A DNA stretch of 64,000 bases. It comes from JAOUEA01 sp963734685. Lineage in GTDB: Bacteria; Actinomycetota; UBA4738; HRBIN12. Below, piece after piece: positions 32,499-41,036 of this stretch (its first letter is position 1; each line of letters opens with the position of its first letter). Location: positions 62,001 to 126,000 of the forward strand of contig CAVTIC010000001.1 in NCBI GenBank assembly GCA_963734685.1, written 5' to 3'. A model generated the notes under the pieces. The model made no database searches. It saw nothing but the letters and a program-made list of their open reading frames with translations, and had not been told where the DNA came from. The position numbers and the translations under genes are program-made.

Positions 32499-34151
32499 CT
32501 AGAAGACCCGAGAGGCGACCTCGGCCGGCGCCGCGAGCAAGGACACCAGCTCGTCGTCGAGCTTCACGAGCGTGACCGAACAGCCCGCCATGTCGAGCGA
32601 CGTGCAGTACTCGCCGACGTAGCTGCGCCCGACGTTGATCCCTCGCGACGCGAGCTGATCGTGGGCGCGGCCGTAGAGGAGGTAGAGCTCGCTGATCGGC
32701 GTGCCGCCGAGCCCGTTGATCATCAACGCGACGTTGTCGCCCTTCTCGAAGGGAAGGTCGGAAGCGGTCGCCTCTACGAGCTCGTCGACGATCGCGTTGG
32801 CGTCGGCGAGCTTCTCGCGGCGACGACCCGGCTCGCCGTGGATGCCGACGCCCATCTCCATCTCGTCCTCACCGAGGTCGAAGAGCGGCGACCCCTTCGC
32901 GGGCGGTGTGCACGACGTGAGCGCCATGCCCATCGTCCTGGTGACCGAGTTGACCCGCTCGCCCAACGCGACCAGGTCGTCGAGCTCGGCTCCCTTCTCC
33001 GACGCAGCGCCGACCGCCTTGATGACGAAGAAGTTCCCGGCGACACCGCGGCGTCCGACCGTCCACGTGGAGTCCTTCACGGCGACGTCGTCGTCGACGA
33101 TCACGGTCCCGATCCGGATCCCCTCGGCGTCGGCCATCTCGGCGCCCATCTCGAACGCCATGCGGTCACCGGTGTAGTTGTTGATCAGGTGGAGCACGCC
33201 CTTCGCGGAGTTGAGCAGCTTGGTGGTCTCGAGCACGTAGTCCATCGGCGGAGCCGCGAACACGTCGCCCGGGCACGCTGCATCGAGCATCCCCTTGCCC
33301 ACGATCATCACGTGCGCCGGCTCGTGTCCGGATCCCGAGCCCTGCACGATCGAGACCTTCTCGTCGCTGGGGGCGTCGGTCCGCATGATCAAGTTGTACT
33401 CGGGCACGTATCTGAGGGTGTCCGGGTTGGCGAGCGCGATCCCCTTGAGCATCTCCGGGACGAACTCCTTCGGATCGTTGACGAACTTCTTCATGGCGTG
33501 CCCTCCTCCTGACTCGTCGGCCGCCCAGACGTCGGCGACCTGCTCGAACATGAGCGCGACGGCGATCGCCCCCGCGTCCAGCGTCCCGATGCTGCGTTCG
33601 CCGGTGTACGCGGCCCGGCCGCGCTTGGCGATCATCTCCTTCGTGGCCTCGGCTCGTTCGCGTGCGGTGGTGGCCGCCCTCCGGATCGCGGCGGGGGCGT
33701 CGTCTCCGTCCGCGAGCGCCTCCTCGAGCTCGTCGACGGCCGGCTGGAGCGCATCCAGCAGGGTCTTGTCACCCAGGTCCGAATTCCCCCGCTTCTTGAT
33801 GCCCTCGATCGCCGCGCGGAGCATCGCGATCGCGTCCTCCGACGAGAGCTCGGTCTTGCCCGCGGCCACAGCGCCCGCGCGCAGGAACCCTGTGCCCCAG
33901 AGCGGACCGGACGTCCCGCCGACGCGGCTGGTGATCACGACCGCGATCTTCTTCAAGAACGTCCCGATGTCTTCGCGGTCGAAGGCATCGAAGTCGGCCA
34001 GCACCAACTCGAAGCCGCGCGCCATCGAGTACCCGAAGTCCCCATCACCCACGACCGCATCCAGCTCGCCGAAGTACTGCTCGTTGTCGACCGCGGTCTG
34101 CGCGATCGTCCGCACGACCAGCTCGACACCTTCAAGGCTCGAGTCCGCCAT
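32499..34151 (-). CDS. DhaL-DhaK fusion: dihydroxyacetone-type kinase with reversed domain order
   Basis: One frame encodes 550 residues. The N-terminal DhaL domain (about 1-210) has DAVVGDGDFGYSMARGF with metal-binding Asp residues, GGTSGPLWGTGFLRAG, and RGRAAYTGERSIGTLDAG. From residue 220 a full DhaK domain begins MKKFVNDPKEFV, with VQGSGSGHEPAHVMIVGKGM, LINNYTGDRMAFEM and MGVGIHGEPG, whose His binds the ketose covalently. Usual ATP-dependent kinases are DhaK-DhaL; here the order is reversed. An internal ATG at 33494, 6 bases after AGGAGGAGGG, could also yield DhaK alone. ATG 34151 is used because GGAGG stands 5 bases before. It is the last gene of a unit with an HAD phosphatase and a class II aldolase. 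Confidence 0.85.
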   Translation of the reverse strand: MADSSLEGVELVVRTIAQTAVDNEQYFGELDAVVGDGDFGYSMARGFELVLADFDAFDREDIGTFLKKIAVVITSRVGGTSGPLWGTGFLRAGAVAAGKTELSSEDAIAMLRAAIEGIKKRGNSDLGDKTLLDALQPAVDELEEALADGDDAPAAIRRAATTARERAEATKEMIAKRGRAAYTGERSIGTLDAGAIAVALMFEQVADVWAADESGGGHAMKKFVNDPKEFVPEMLKGIALANPDTLRYVPEYNLIMRTDAPSDEKVSIVQGSGSGHEPAHVMIVGKGMLDAACPGDVFAAPPMDYVLETTKLLNSAKGVLHLINNYTGDRMAFEMGAEMADAEGIRIGTVIVDDDVAVKDSTWTVGRRGVAGNFFVIKAVGAASEKGAELDDLVALGERVNSVTRTMGMALTSCTPPAKGSPLFDLGEDEMEMGVGIHGEPGRRREKLADANAIVDELVEATASDLPFEKGDNVALMINGLGGTPISELYLLYGRAHDQLASRGINVGRSYVGEYCTSLDMAGCSVTLVKLDDELVSLLAAPAEVASRVF

Positions 34152-34169
34152 CCACACCTCCCTGATCGC

Positions 34170-34962
34170 TCATGTGCCGGACACGCTTCCGGCCGTGAGG
34201 CACGCCTGCAGATCCCCGAGGGCAACGTATCCGTCGGGTTCGGGGATGCCTCGGTTGGCCAACACCCTCGTTCGTTCTCCATCCGGCTCGCCGAGAGACG
34301 ACACCACCAGCACCGCTTCCGAGAAGTCCTCGTGTTCGGTGTAGCTGCTCGCGGTGACGACGCAGGTCAGCCCGGCGGCTGCGGCTGCGAGGAGTCCGTT
34401 GCGGGAGTCCTCGATCACGAGCGCTTCGGCCAGGTCGACGCCGAGCCGCTCCACGGCGAGCTCGTAGATGTCAGGGGCCGGCTTCTTCTCGGGGACCACG
34501 TCACCCGCGAGGACCAGGGCGAAGCGTGCCGCCTGGTCGGCGCCGACGACGTGCTCGAGCACGGCCCGCACCGAAGCCTCCGACGAGGTCGAGGCCACTC
34601 CCAGGGCCCACCCGGCGTCGAGCGCCGCCGCGGTGATCCGGGCCACGCCCGGCCGTCCCGGCAGGCGGCCGGCCGCGACCATCTCCGTGTAGATCTCGGT
34701 CTTGCGACGGTGCCAGTCTGCCACCGCCGCCTTCTGGCCTTCGGGATCGGTGGGGAGCCCGGCCTCGCGGACGAAGGCCTCGGTGAGCAGACTCGTCATC
34801 CGCTCCTTCCCACCGGCGATCGCGAGCTTCTCGCCGTACTCCTCCTCGGACCATCGCACGGGCAGGCCGAACTCCTCGAACATCTGGTTGAAGGCCGGCA
34901 AGTGGCCGTACGCGCTCGGTGTCGGCCAGGACACCGTCGCAGTCGAAGATGAGCGCGGTCAC
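34170..34962 (-). pseudogene. HAD-superfamily phosphatase (CbbY/PGM-like), frameshifted near 34915
   Basis: The gene starts at GTG 34962 (GTGA overlap with the aldolase stop). It reads VTALIFDCDGVLADTER, which is HAD motif I with the nucleophile Asp. One base later the sense continues in another frame as YGHLPAFNQMFEEFGLPVRW. Then come GVASTSSEASVRAVLEHV (motif II), AGDVVPEKKPAPDIYELA (motif III Lys) and ALVIEDSRNGLLAAAAAG (motif IV). A single extra base between CGC and TACGGC explains the break. The motifs fit cap-type phosphoglucomutase or phosphoglycolate phosphatase relatives. Placed between an aldolase and a DHA-type kinase, it probably acts on a phosphorylated sugar. All active-site residues survive, so an assembly indel is likely. 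Confidence 0.78.
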
Positions 34963-35819
34963 CAGGCCTTGCCTTCGCTTCCGAATCGACGGATGTGGTC
35001 CTCGGCCATCTCGACGATGTCCGCTCGCACGTGTCTGAACAATGAGGGTGGATCCCATGTGTCGGCTGCCTCGGCCTCGCGAAGGAACGCCAGGTTGGAC
35101 TGCATGTACCGTCGCTTCAGCGCCGTGGAGATGTTCACCTTCGCGCAGCCGCGTGCGATCAGGTCGGAGAACTGCGCGTTCGTCATGCCGCTGCCGCCGT
35201 GCAGCGCGATCGGGATCGGCTCGGCCTCCACGATGTCGGACACCCGTTGGGCGTCGAGCGTCGGCTCGGCCGCGTACATGCCGTGCGCGTTCCCGATCGC
35301 CGGCGCGAAGCAGTCGACCCCGGTCGAACGGATGAACTCCAACGCCACCGCGAGGGACTGACGGGCGGACTCCTCGTCGGAGCCCACGTCGTCCTCCACC
35401 CCCTTGATGCCCTCGATCTCACCTTCCACGTGCGCGCCCTGTCGGTGCGCCTCCGCCACCACCTCTTTCGTCTGGCGTTGGTTCTCCTCCACCGGCAGCG
35501 CGGATGCATCGAACAGGACCGAGTTCCACCCGGCCTCGAGGCACGACGTGATGACCTCGCGCTCGGGGCAGTGGTCGAGGTGCAGGGTGACGGGAACCTC
35601 GATGCCGGCCGTCATCGTGCGCCACATGCCGTAGAGCACGTCCCGGCCGATCGACTTGACCGTCTTGACCGACGTCTGGACGATCACCGGTGCGCGGAGC
35701 TCGACGGCGGCGGCGAGAACTGCCTCGAGCGTGAGGTCGTTGACGATGTTGAAGGCCGCCACGCCGTAGCGCTCCTTGAAGGCCCGGTCGAGGACGTCTT
35801 TGAGTGGGACGACAGGCAC
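34959..35819 (-). CDS. Class II (zinc) ketose-bisphosphate aldolase
   Basis: A 286-residue metal-dependent aldolase of the fructose/tagatose-bisphosphate family. It starts at GTG 35819 (VPVVPLKDVLDRAFKERYGV after GGAGGG). Motifs include AAFNIVNDLTLEAVLAAA, VTLHLDHCPEREVI with zinc ligand His, GWNSVLFDASALPVEEN, and GAHVEGEIEGIKGVED. AIGNAHGMY and PIALHGGSGMTNAQF carry further zinc His residues. It splits or forms a ketose bisphosphate using dihydroxyacetone phosphate. Its neighbours, an HAD phosphatase and a DhaL-DhaK kinase that would make such phosphates, suggest a small sugar pathway. Glycolytic FBP aldolase is not excluded, but the context favours a specialised role. It overlaps the HAD start by 4 bases. 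Confidence 0.85.
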   Translation of the reverse strand: MPVVPLKDVLDRAFKERYGVAAFNIVNDLTLEAVLAAAVELRAPVIVQTSVKTVKSIGRDVLYGMWRTMTAGIEVPVTLHLDHCPEREVITSCLEAGWNSVLFDASALPVEENQRQTKEVVAEAHRQGAHVEGEIEGIKGVEDDVGSDEESARQSLAVALEFIRSTGVDCFAPAIGNAHGMYAAEPTLDAQRVSDIVEAEPIPIALHGGSGMTNAQFSDLIARGCAKVNISTALKRRYMQSNLAFLREAEAADTWDPPSLFRHVRADIVEMAEDHIRRFGSEGKAW

Positions 35820-35926
35820 TGCACCCTCCACGGTCGGTCGGCCAAAGTCGTCGGACAGGTTCAGGGTAGGGACGCGCACGCGGGGCGGCATCGGGGAGAT
35901 CCCCCGTCCACTGGGCGGGGGTCTCC

Positions 35927-37756
35927 CTACCCGGCGAGACGCTCCCGCGCGCGGGCCACCGCGTGCGTGCGGTTCTGGGCACCGAGCTTGCGCAGTATCG
36001 AGCCGACGTGCTTCTCGACCGTCTTGACCGAGATCGTGAGCGCCGCCGCGATCTCACGGTCCGTCGAGCCGCGTTCCAGCAGGACGAGCACCTGGCGCTC
36101 GCGCTCGGTGAGAGCGGGCGCGTCGCCTTCGCCGTTGAGGTGGGAGTAGAGCCGCTCGGCCGCCGCGCCGGACACCACCATCTCCCCACGAGAGGCGGCC
36201 CGCACGGCCCTGACCAGCTCGATCTCAGACGCCTCCTTGCCGATGTACCCGCGGGCCCCGGCACGGAAGGCGCCGGCGACCAGATCGTCACTGGCGAAGG
36301 CCGTCAACGCCACGATGCTGGCCTTCGCATCCTCGGCCCTGATCCGCGCGATCGCATCGATGCCATCACCGTCGAGCATCTGCAGATCCATGAGCACCAC
36401 GTCGGGGCGCAGCGCGCGCCACTCGACGATCCCCTGTTCCCCGGACCCGGCTTCGCCCACGACGTGCACCGCGGGGTCGGACTCGGACAAGAGACGAACG
36501 ATGCCGGCCCTGGTCACCGCGTGGTCGTCGACGACGAGGACCCGCACAGGTGGAGCCGGTCGGCCGGTCTCGTCCGGAACCTCGGAGGTCGACGGGATCC
36601 AGGCGCGGATCCTCGTTCCCCATCCCGGTGTCGAATCCAGCTCCAGCGTCCCGCCCAGCAGCTGGGCTCGCTCGGCCATCCCGCCGAGCCCGAGGCCGTG
36701 CCCCTCTCCGTCCTCTTCGACCTGGGTCCGATCGAATCCGGCGCCGTCGTCCTGCACGAGCAGACTGACGCCCGTGGGCGAGTACACCAGCCCGACCCGA
36801 ACCGAGGCCGCCCTCGCGTGGCGGATCGCATTGGTGAGCGCCTCCTGGGCGATCCGGAACAACGTGTGTGCCACATCGGGAGGGGGCACCACGGGGCTTC
36901 CTGCCGTCACGAGGCGGGCGTCGATCACACCCGTCCGGTTCGCCCATGCGATCTCGAGCTCGAGCGCCTCGTCGAGTGAACGGCCTTCCAGCGGTGAGGG
37001 CGCCAGCCCGAGCACGCTGCGCCTCGTCTCCTCGAAGACGGCTTCCGCCGCATTTCGAGCCTCGGCGAGAGCGCCGGTCGCGTCGTCAGGCCGGCCGCCT
37101 GCGATGGCTCCTTGGGCCGCTCGGAGTTGGAGCAATACCGACACGAGTCCTTGCGCGACCGCGTCGTGCACCTCGCGGGCCATCCGGTTGCGCTCCGCAG
37201 CGGCCGCCTCGGCGCGGGCGTTCGATTCCGCTGCCTCGTGGAGGCGGGCGTTGGTGATCGCGATCGCCGCGTGCTTGGCGAACAGCTCGAGCAGGTCCGC
37301 GTCCTCATGGCCGAACACACGGCTGGGGTCTCGCGTGAACACGACGCAGGAGCCGACGATGGCCCCTCGCCACCAGATGGGAACCCCGATCACGCCTTGG
37401 AGCGCTTCCCTGTCCTCGGGGCGAACGTGACCTCCGGGGACATCGCCGTAGTTTCGGAAGATCACCGGGCCTCGACGAGCCACGACCGCGCCGGTCGTTC
37501 CCTCGGTGAGCGGGAACACCTTGCCGGACTGGCAGGCGATGCCGATGTCAGCCTCCTTGCGGTAGACGCCCGCCGCTTCGTCCACGAGGCAGATCGAGCC
37601 GGCATCGCAGCCCAGCAGCTCCGTCGAACGTTTGAGGATGCGCTCGAGCAGTGGGCGCAGCGACAACTCGCCTGCGAGATCCTCGACGACGGCCGTGAGC
37701 GCCGCGGCCGGTTCCCGTCGGCTCGGCATCTCGGCGCGGCGTCGTTCGCCGTTCAT
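35927..37756 (-). CDS. Single-chain NarX-type kinase fused to NarL-type DNA-binding response regulator
   Basis: A 609-residue protein that joins a whole two-component system. Residues about 20-180 are a GAF sensor domain. HisKA_3 follows with the phospho-His197 in RMAREVHDAVAQG, then an HATPase domain (DDGAGFD at 336-342, GHGLGLGGM). After a 20-residue Pro-rich linker comes a receiver (VRVLVVDDHAVTRAG, phospho-Asp457 in PDVVLMDLQM) and a LuxR helix-turn-helix (LTERERQVLVLLERGSTDREIA). There is no membrane segment, so it senses cytoplasmic signals. Usually these are two genes. The internal GTG at 36547 lacks a ribosome site, so the fusion seems real. It lies 107 bases upstream of the aldolase operon on the same strand and may regulate it. 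Start: ATG 37756. Confidence 0.85.
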   Translation of the reverse strand: MNGERRRAEMPSRREPAAALTAVVEDLAGELSLRPLLERILKRSTELLGCDAGSICLVDEAAGVYRKEADIGIACQSGKVFPLTEGTTGAVVARRGPVIFRNYGDVPGGHVRPEDREALQGVIGVPIWWRGAIVGSCVVFTRDPSRVFGHEDADLLELFAKHAAIAITNARLHEAAESNARAEAAAAERNRMAREVHDAVAQGLVSVLLQLRAAQGAIAGGRPDDATGALAEARNAAEAVFEETRRSVLGLAPSPLEGRSLDEALELEIAWANRTGVIDARLVTAGSPVVPPPDVAHTLFRIAQEALTNAIRHARAASVRVGLVYSPTGVSLLVQDDGAGFDRTQVEEDGEGHGLGLGGMAERAQLLGGTLELDSTPGWGTRIRAWIPSTSEVPDETGRPAPPVRVLVVDDHAVTRAGIVRLLSESDPAVHVVGEAGSGEQGIVEWRALRPDVVLMDLQMLDGDGIDAIARIRAEDAKASIVALTAFASDDLVAGAFRAGARGYIGKEASEIELVRAVRAASRGEMVVSGAAAERLYSHLNGEGDAPALTERERQVLVLLERGSTDREIAAALTISVKTVEKHVGSILRKLGAQNRTHAVARARERLAG

Positions 37757-38067
37757 CGTCCGATCTCCGTGCCGACCATGCCGATGTCCGTTCGGGGAGG
37801 GATCCTCGCTGCGAACCCTATGAGCTTTCGGTAGATCGGGCAATCGACCGCACGCGACGCTGCCACCCCCACGGTCCGGCCCTCGGTTCGTGTGGGTGTT
37901 CGTCGTGGGATCCACCCTCGTCGCGCCGGCGCTGCCAGTGGCGACCTCGGCGCGCGGACCCCGCTGTACGGAGCCGAGCTCGTCCCGCGGCCGAGCCTGG
38001 GTGGCTTGCGGGCGTTGCCATTCGAGCCGAGACTGCTCGACATGTGCGCATCGGTTCGGCGCCGGCG
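37757..38067. other. Divergent intergenic region, 311 bases
   Basis: It separates the kinase/regulator gene (minus) from the hydrolase-cyclase gene (plus), so both promoters should be here. A GTG at 38044 could extend the plus gene by 8 codons but has no ribosome site. I see no convincing operator repeats, hairpin or small gene. Confidence 0.4.
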
Positions 38068-39423
38068 ATGACCCTCATCCCGAGCGTGCAATACACGAAG
38101 AACGACGGCTTCTCGCTCGCGTACCAGATCGTGGGAACCGGACCCCGGGACATGGTGTACCTGCCCGTGGAAACCCAGAACGTCGTGGGGAACTGGTTCG
38201 TCCCAGAGCATGCCCTCTTCATGGAGCGTCTCGCCTCGTTCTCCCGGCTCGTCATCGCGGACCGGCGTGGCATGGGGTGTTCCGACCGCCTTCCGCCCGG
38301 GCGGGCGCCGACGCTCGAGGAGCTCGCCGACGACTTGTTGGTCGTGATCGAGTCTGCCTACGCGACCCCCACGACGCTCTTCGCCGGCTCGGAGACGGCG
38401 TTCATCGCGATGCTCGCGGCTGCGACGCACCCCGACCGCTTCGACGGGATGATCCTGTGGGGGGCATCGCCGAGTTGGCACCGCTCCGATGACCTGCCCT
38501 GGGAACCGACCCCCGACGCGATCGAAGCGAACCTCGGGGGGATCCGCCGGGTCACCAACCTGCACGCGTGGGCCGAGCGTTTCACGCGAGACGCGATCCC
38601 CTCATGGGCCGGCGACCCCCAGAGGATCGCCACGATCGAGGCCCTGTCCGCCCTCGCGGGGTCCGTGGAAGCCTGGTATCAGGACCAGCGGATGTTCTTC
38701 GACCTCGACCTGCGCGATCTGGTGCCGTCGATCCATGTTCCGACATTGCTGCTCGGACGGCGGGACTCGATGTTGCTGCGGATCGAGAGCTCGCGCTACC
38801 TCGCCGAGCGACTCCCGGACGCGACGCTCGTCGAGCTCGACGGCGGGGATTCCCTGCCGTGGGTCGGCGACGCCGACTCGGTGCTCGACGAGATCGAGGA
38901 GTTCATGACCGGCGCCAGGAGGGCCACCGACGCGAGCCGCTCGCTCTCGACGCTCCTCTTCACCGACATCGTGGGATCGACCGAACGCGCGGCGAAGCTC
39001 GGTGACACCGAGTGGGGGCGCCTGTTGGCACTGCATCATCAGGCTGTGCGCGAGGAGCTCGCGCGATGGGGGGGCACCGAGATCGATACCGCGGGCGACG
39101 GCTTCCTCGCGAGCTTCGACGGGCCCGCGCGGGCCGTGCGATGCGCCCGCTCGATCGCCGGGCGGATCGAGGAACTGGGATTGTCGATCCGCACTGGTGT
39201 GCACACCGGCGAGATCGAGCACGCCGGCAAGGGCGTTCATGGGATCGCTGTCCACGTGGGCGCGCGAGTCATGGCCCTTGCGGGACCGTCGGAGGTACTG
39301 GTCAGCTCGACCGTGAAAGACCTCACGGCCGGCTCCCGGATCGACTTCGAGGACGCGGGCGAGCACGAGCTGAAAGGGGTGCCCGACCGCTGGCATCTCT
39401 ACAGGGTTGTGGCCGACGATTGA
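38068..39423 (+). CDS. Alpha/beta-hydrolase fused to class III adenylyl/guanylyl cyclase
   Basis: A 451-residue protein. Residues about 1-285 form an alpha/beta-hydrolase: SLAYQIVGTGPRDMVYLP, VIADRRGMGCSD, the elbow FAGSETAFIAML with Ser in AGSET, and VPTLLLGRRDS. Residues about 290-451 are a class III cyclase: STLLFTDIVGSTERAAKLG with one metal Asp, EIDTAGDGFLASFDGP with the second, and HTGEIEHAGKGVHGIAVHVGARV. The architecture is like Mycobacterium Rv1900c. Cyclic AMP is the likely product. The hydrolase triad looks incomplete because the terminal His after GRRDS is not obvious, so it may be a sensor. The start is ATG 38068, matching family N-termini. Confidence 0.85.
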   Translation: MTLIPSVQYTKNDGFSLAYQIVGTGPRDMVYLPVETQNVVGNWFVPEHALFMERLASFSRLVIADRRGMGCSDRLPPGRAPTLEELADDLLVVIESAYATPTTLFAGSETAFIAMLAAATHPDRFDGMILWGASPSWHRSDDLPWEPTPDAIEANLGGIRRVTNLHAWAERFTRDAIPSWAGDPQRIATIEALSALAGSVEAWYQDQRMFFDLDLRDLVPSIHVPTLLLGRRDSMLLRIESSRYLAERLPDATLVELDGGDSLPWVGDADSVLDEIEEFMTGARRATDASRSLSTLLFTDIVGSTERAAKLGDTEWGRLLALHHQAVREELARWGGTEIDTAGDGFLASFDGPARAVRCARSIAGRIEELGLSIRTGVHTGEIEHAGKGVHGIAVHVGARVMALAGPSEVLVSSTVKDLTAGSRIDFEDAGEHELKGVPDRWHLYRVVADD

Positions 39424-39543
39424 GCTTCGTTCACCACGATCGGCGCGAGCTCGAGGACCGATGCGTCGGTCATCCCGGCAGGATGTCAGACCCTTGAATC
39501 ACACTCGTGTAACTCCCTCTCCCGACCCCATCGGGAGGCACAC

Positions 39544-39777
39544 ATGCACGTCGCTCGCAGGTTCCGTGAGGCTCGCGATGCCGTGGAGCTCTCGCTCGGC
39601 GGCGCGTTCGCCAGCATCGAGGAAGCTCGAGAGCAGCTCGACCGTCTCGCCTCGCTCGTCGACGATCGCACCGAGGTCGACGGTCTGCGAGGGGCGATCG
39701 AGCTGATCGCCTATGCGATCGAGGGCCTCGCGATCGCGGTCGGGAAGATCACGCCCGACGGTGCCCGACGCCGATGA
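39544..39777 (+). CDS. Small helical hypothetical protein
   Basis: A 77-residue protein with GGGAGG 5 bases before its ATG. It reads VARRFREARDAVELSLG, then SIEEAREQLDRLASLVDDRTEVDGLRGAI and AYAIEGLAIAVGK. It is predicted mostly helical, without membrane segments or a secretion signal. I recognise no family. The good ribosome site and codon use make it a probable gene. It follows the hydrolase-cyclase gene by 120 bases and converges with the Cys-rich small gene. Confidence 0.6.
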   Translation: MHVARRFREARDAVELSLGGAFASIEEAREQLDRLASLVDDRTEVDGLRGAIELIAYAIEGLAIAVGKITPDGARRR

Positions 39778-39855
39778 CGACTCCGGATCGGAGCTGATCG
39801 AGCACCCGGGTGAGCAGGACGCCCGCCTCGTCGATCAACTCTCTTAGGGCTCGGC

Positions 39856-40041
39856 TTAGGAGTTCGGCGCGTACTCTCCCGCGTGCTCTTCGCGGTCGAT
39901 CGCGACGGTGCGATCGATGATGTCGAGCGTCTCGGCCACCGACTTGCCGTTCTCATCAGCCGCGGCCTTCACGTCCTCATACCGGAGCTGACTCTGGCCC
40001 ATCTCGAGGTGGGCCTGCATGCATCCACACGTCAGGCACAT
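39856..40041 (-). CDS. Small Cys-rich conserved protein (C-x2-C-x-C)
   Basis: A 61-residue protein starting at ATG 40041, with an almost perfect ribosome site (AAAGGAGG, 5 bases). It opens MCLTCGCMQAHLEMGQSQL and continues YEDVKAAADENGKSVAETLDIIDRT. The clustered cysteines (Cys2, Cys5, Cys7) suggest a metal site at the N-terminus. The rest is a helical domain with a typical small-actinobacterial-protein look. I recall similar short proteins annotated only as hypothetical in actinobacteria. It is divergent from the DUF4287 gene by 256 bases. Function is unknown. Confidence 0.65.
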   Translation of the reverse strand: MCLTCGCMQAHLEMGQSQLRYEDVKAAADENGKSVAETLDIIDRTVAIDREEHAGEYAPNS

Positions 40042-40297
40042 GGTTGCCTCCTTTCGACTGCTCTCATCTGGCTCCCCGACCGTACTTCGCGAACGTCGGT
40101 TGCGCGGAGCGGTCTGAGGGCGGTAGCGTTGGAGTCGGCGCCGTCCTGCGCCCAACCCCCGGTTCCGGCGCTCACGCCGCCGGTCGAAGCGGGGGCAAAG
40201 GGAGCCTCGAGCTCTCGGGACGCCGGTCAGTGCTGCCCTATCCGGCGGGGTCACGTGAGCGTGAGTCGCGCTGACGCCGCCACGATGGGAGCACGAG

Positions 40298-40969
40298 ATG
40301 ACCAGGCAGAGATCGTTCAAACGCTTCGTCCGCGCGCGCATGAAGAAGACGGGCGAGAGCTACACCACCGCGCGCACCGCACTGCTGACACCGCCGCCCG
40401 ACGAGCCCACGCCGGCCGGCAGGCCGGTACTCGCCACGTCGGACGAGTCGATCCGGGAACGCACCGGGCGCGGCTGGGAGGAATGGTTCGACCTGCTCGA
40501 CGAGTGGGGCGCGGCCGAGCGGACACATCGCGAGATCGCGATCTGGGTGGCCGAGCAGCAGGGGGTCGTGCCCTTGGCCTGGAACGCCCAGGCGGTGGCC
40601 GGCAGCTACGAGCGGGCGCGCGGAGGGCGGGCGGTCGGACAGCATGAGGATGGCTTCCGCGTCAGCGCGTCGAAGACCGTCGCCGTGCCCGTGGAGCGGC
40701 TCTACGACGCGTTCGTCGAGCCCGCGGAGCGTACGCGCTGGCTCCCCGACGGCAGCCTCCGGAAGCGAACCGCCACCCGGCCGAAGTCGGCTCGGTTCGA
40801 CTGGGGCAAGGATGGCACCCGCGTGCACGTGACGTTCACGGCCAAGGGTCACGACCGGAGCACCGCGACCTTGTCCCACGAGCGCCTCGCCGACGCAGCC
40901 GAGCGCGATCGCATGAAGGTCTACTGGCGAGAGCGGACCGCCGCGCTGAAGCAGGAGTTGGAGCGATGA
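40298..40969 (+). CDS. DUF4287 + SRPBCC (AHSA1-like) protein
   Basis: A 223-residue protein in three parts. A short basic start has FVRARMKKTGESYTTARTAL. A DUF4287 segment has SIRERTGRGWEEWFDLLDEWG and THREIAIWVAEQQGV. A C-terminal SRPBCC domain has FRVSASKTVAVPVERLYDAFV, RTRWLPDG and HVTFTAKGHDRSTATLSHERL. The last resembles AHSA1-type Hsp90-activator or lipid-binding START folds. Proteins with this order exist in many actinobacteria and lack a known role. The ATG at 40298 follows GGGAGCACGAG. It is on the plus strand, ahead of the DinB gene (67-base gap), and might be co-transcribed. Confidence 0.78.
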   Translation: MTRQRSFKRFVRARMKKTGESYTTARTALLTPPPDEPTPAGRPVLATSDESIRERTGRGWEEWFDLLDEWGAAERTHREIAIWVAEQQGVVPLAWNAQAVAGSYERARGGRAVGQHEDGFRVSASKTVAVPVERLYDAFVEPAERTRWLPDGSLRKRTATRPKSARFDWGKDGTRVHVTFTAKGHDRSTATLSHERLADAAERDRMKVYWRERTAALKQELER

Positions 40970-41036
40970 ACGAGACGACGACACGCGGCCGGGATCGAGC
41001 TGAGCGGGTGTCGCGGCGGCTCGTCAGACTGGGGTC

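Noticed and set aside
35927..36547. Separate NarL-type response-regulator gene starting at GTG 36547
   Set aside because: No ribosome site precedes that GTG, and the frame is continuous with the kinase domain, so a single gene is the simpler reading.
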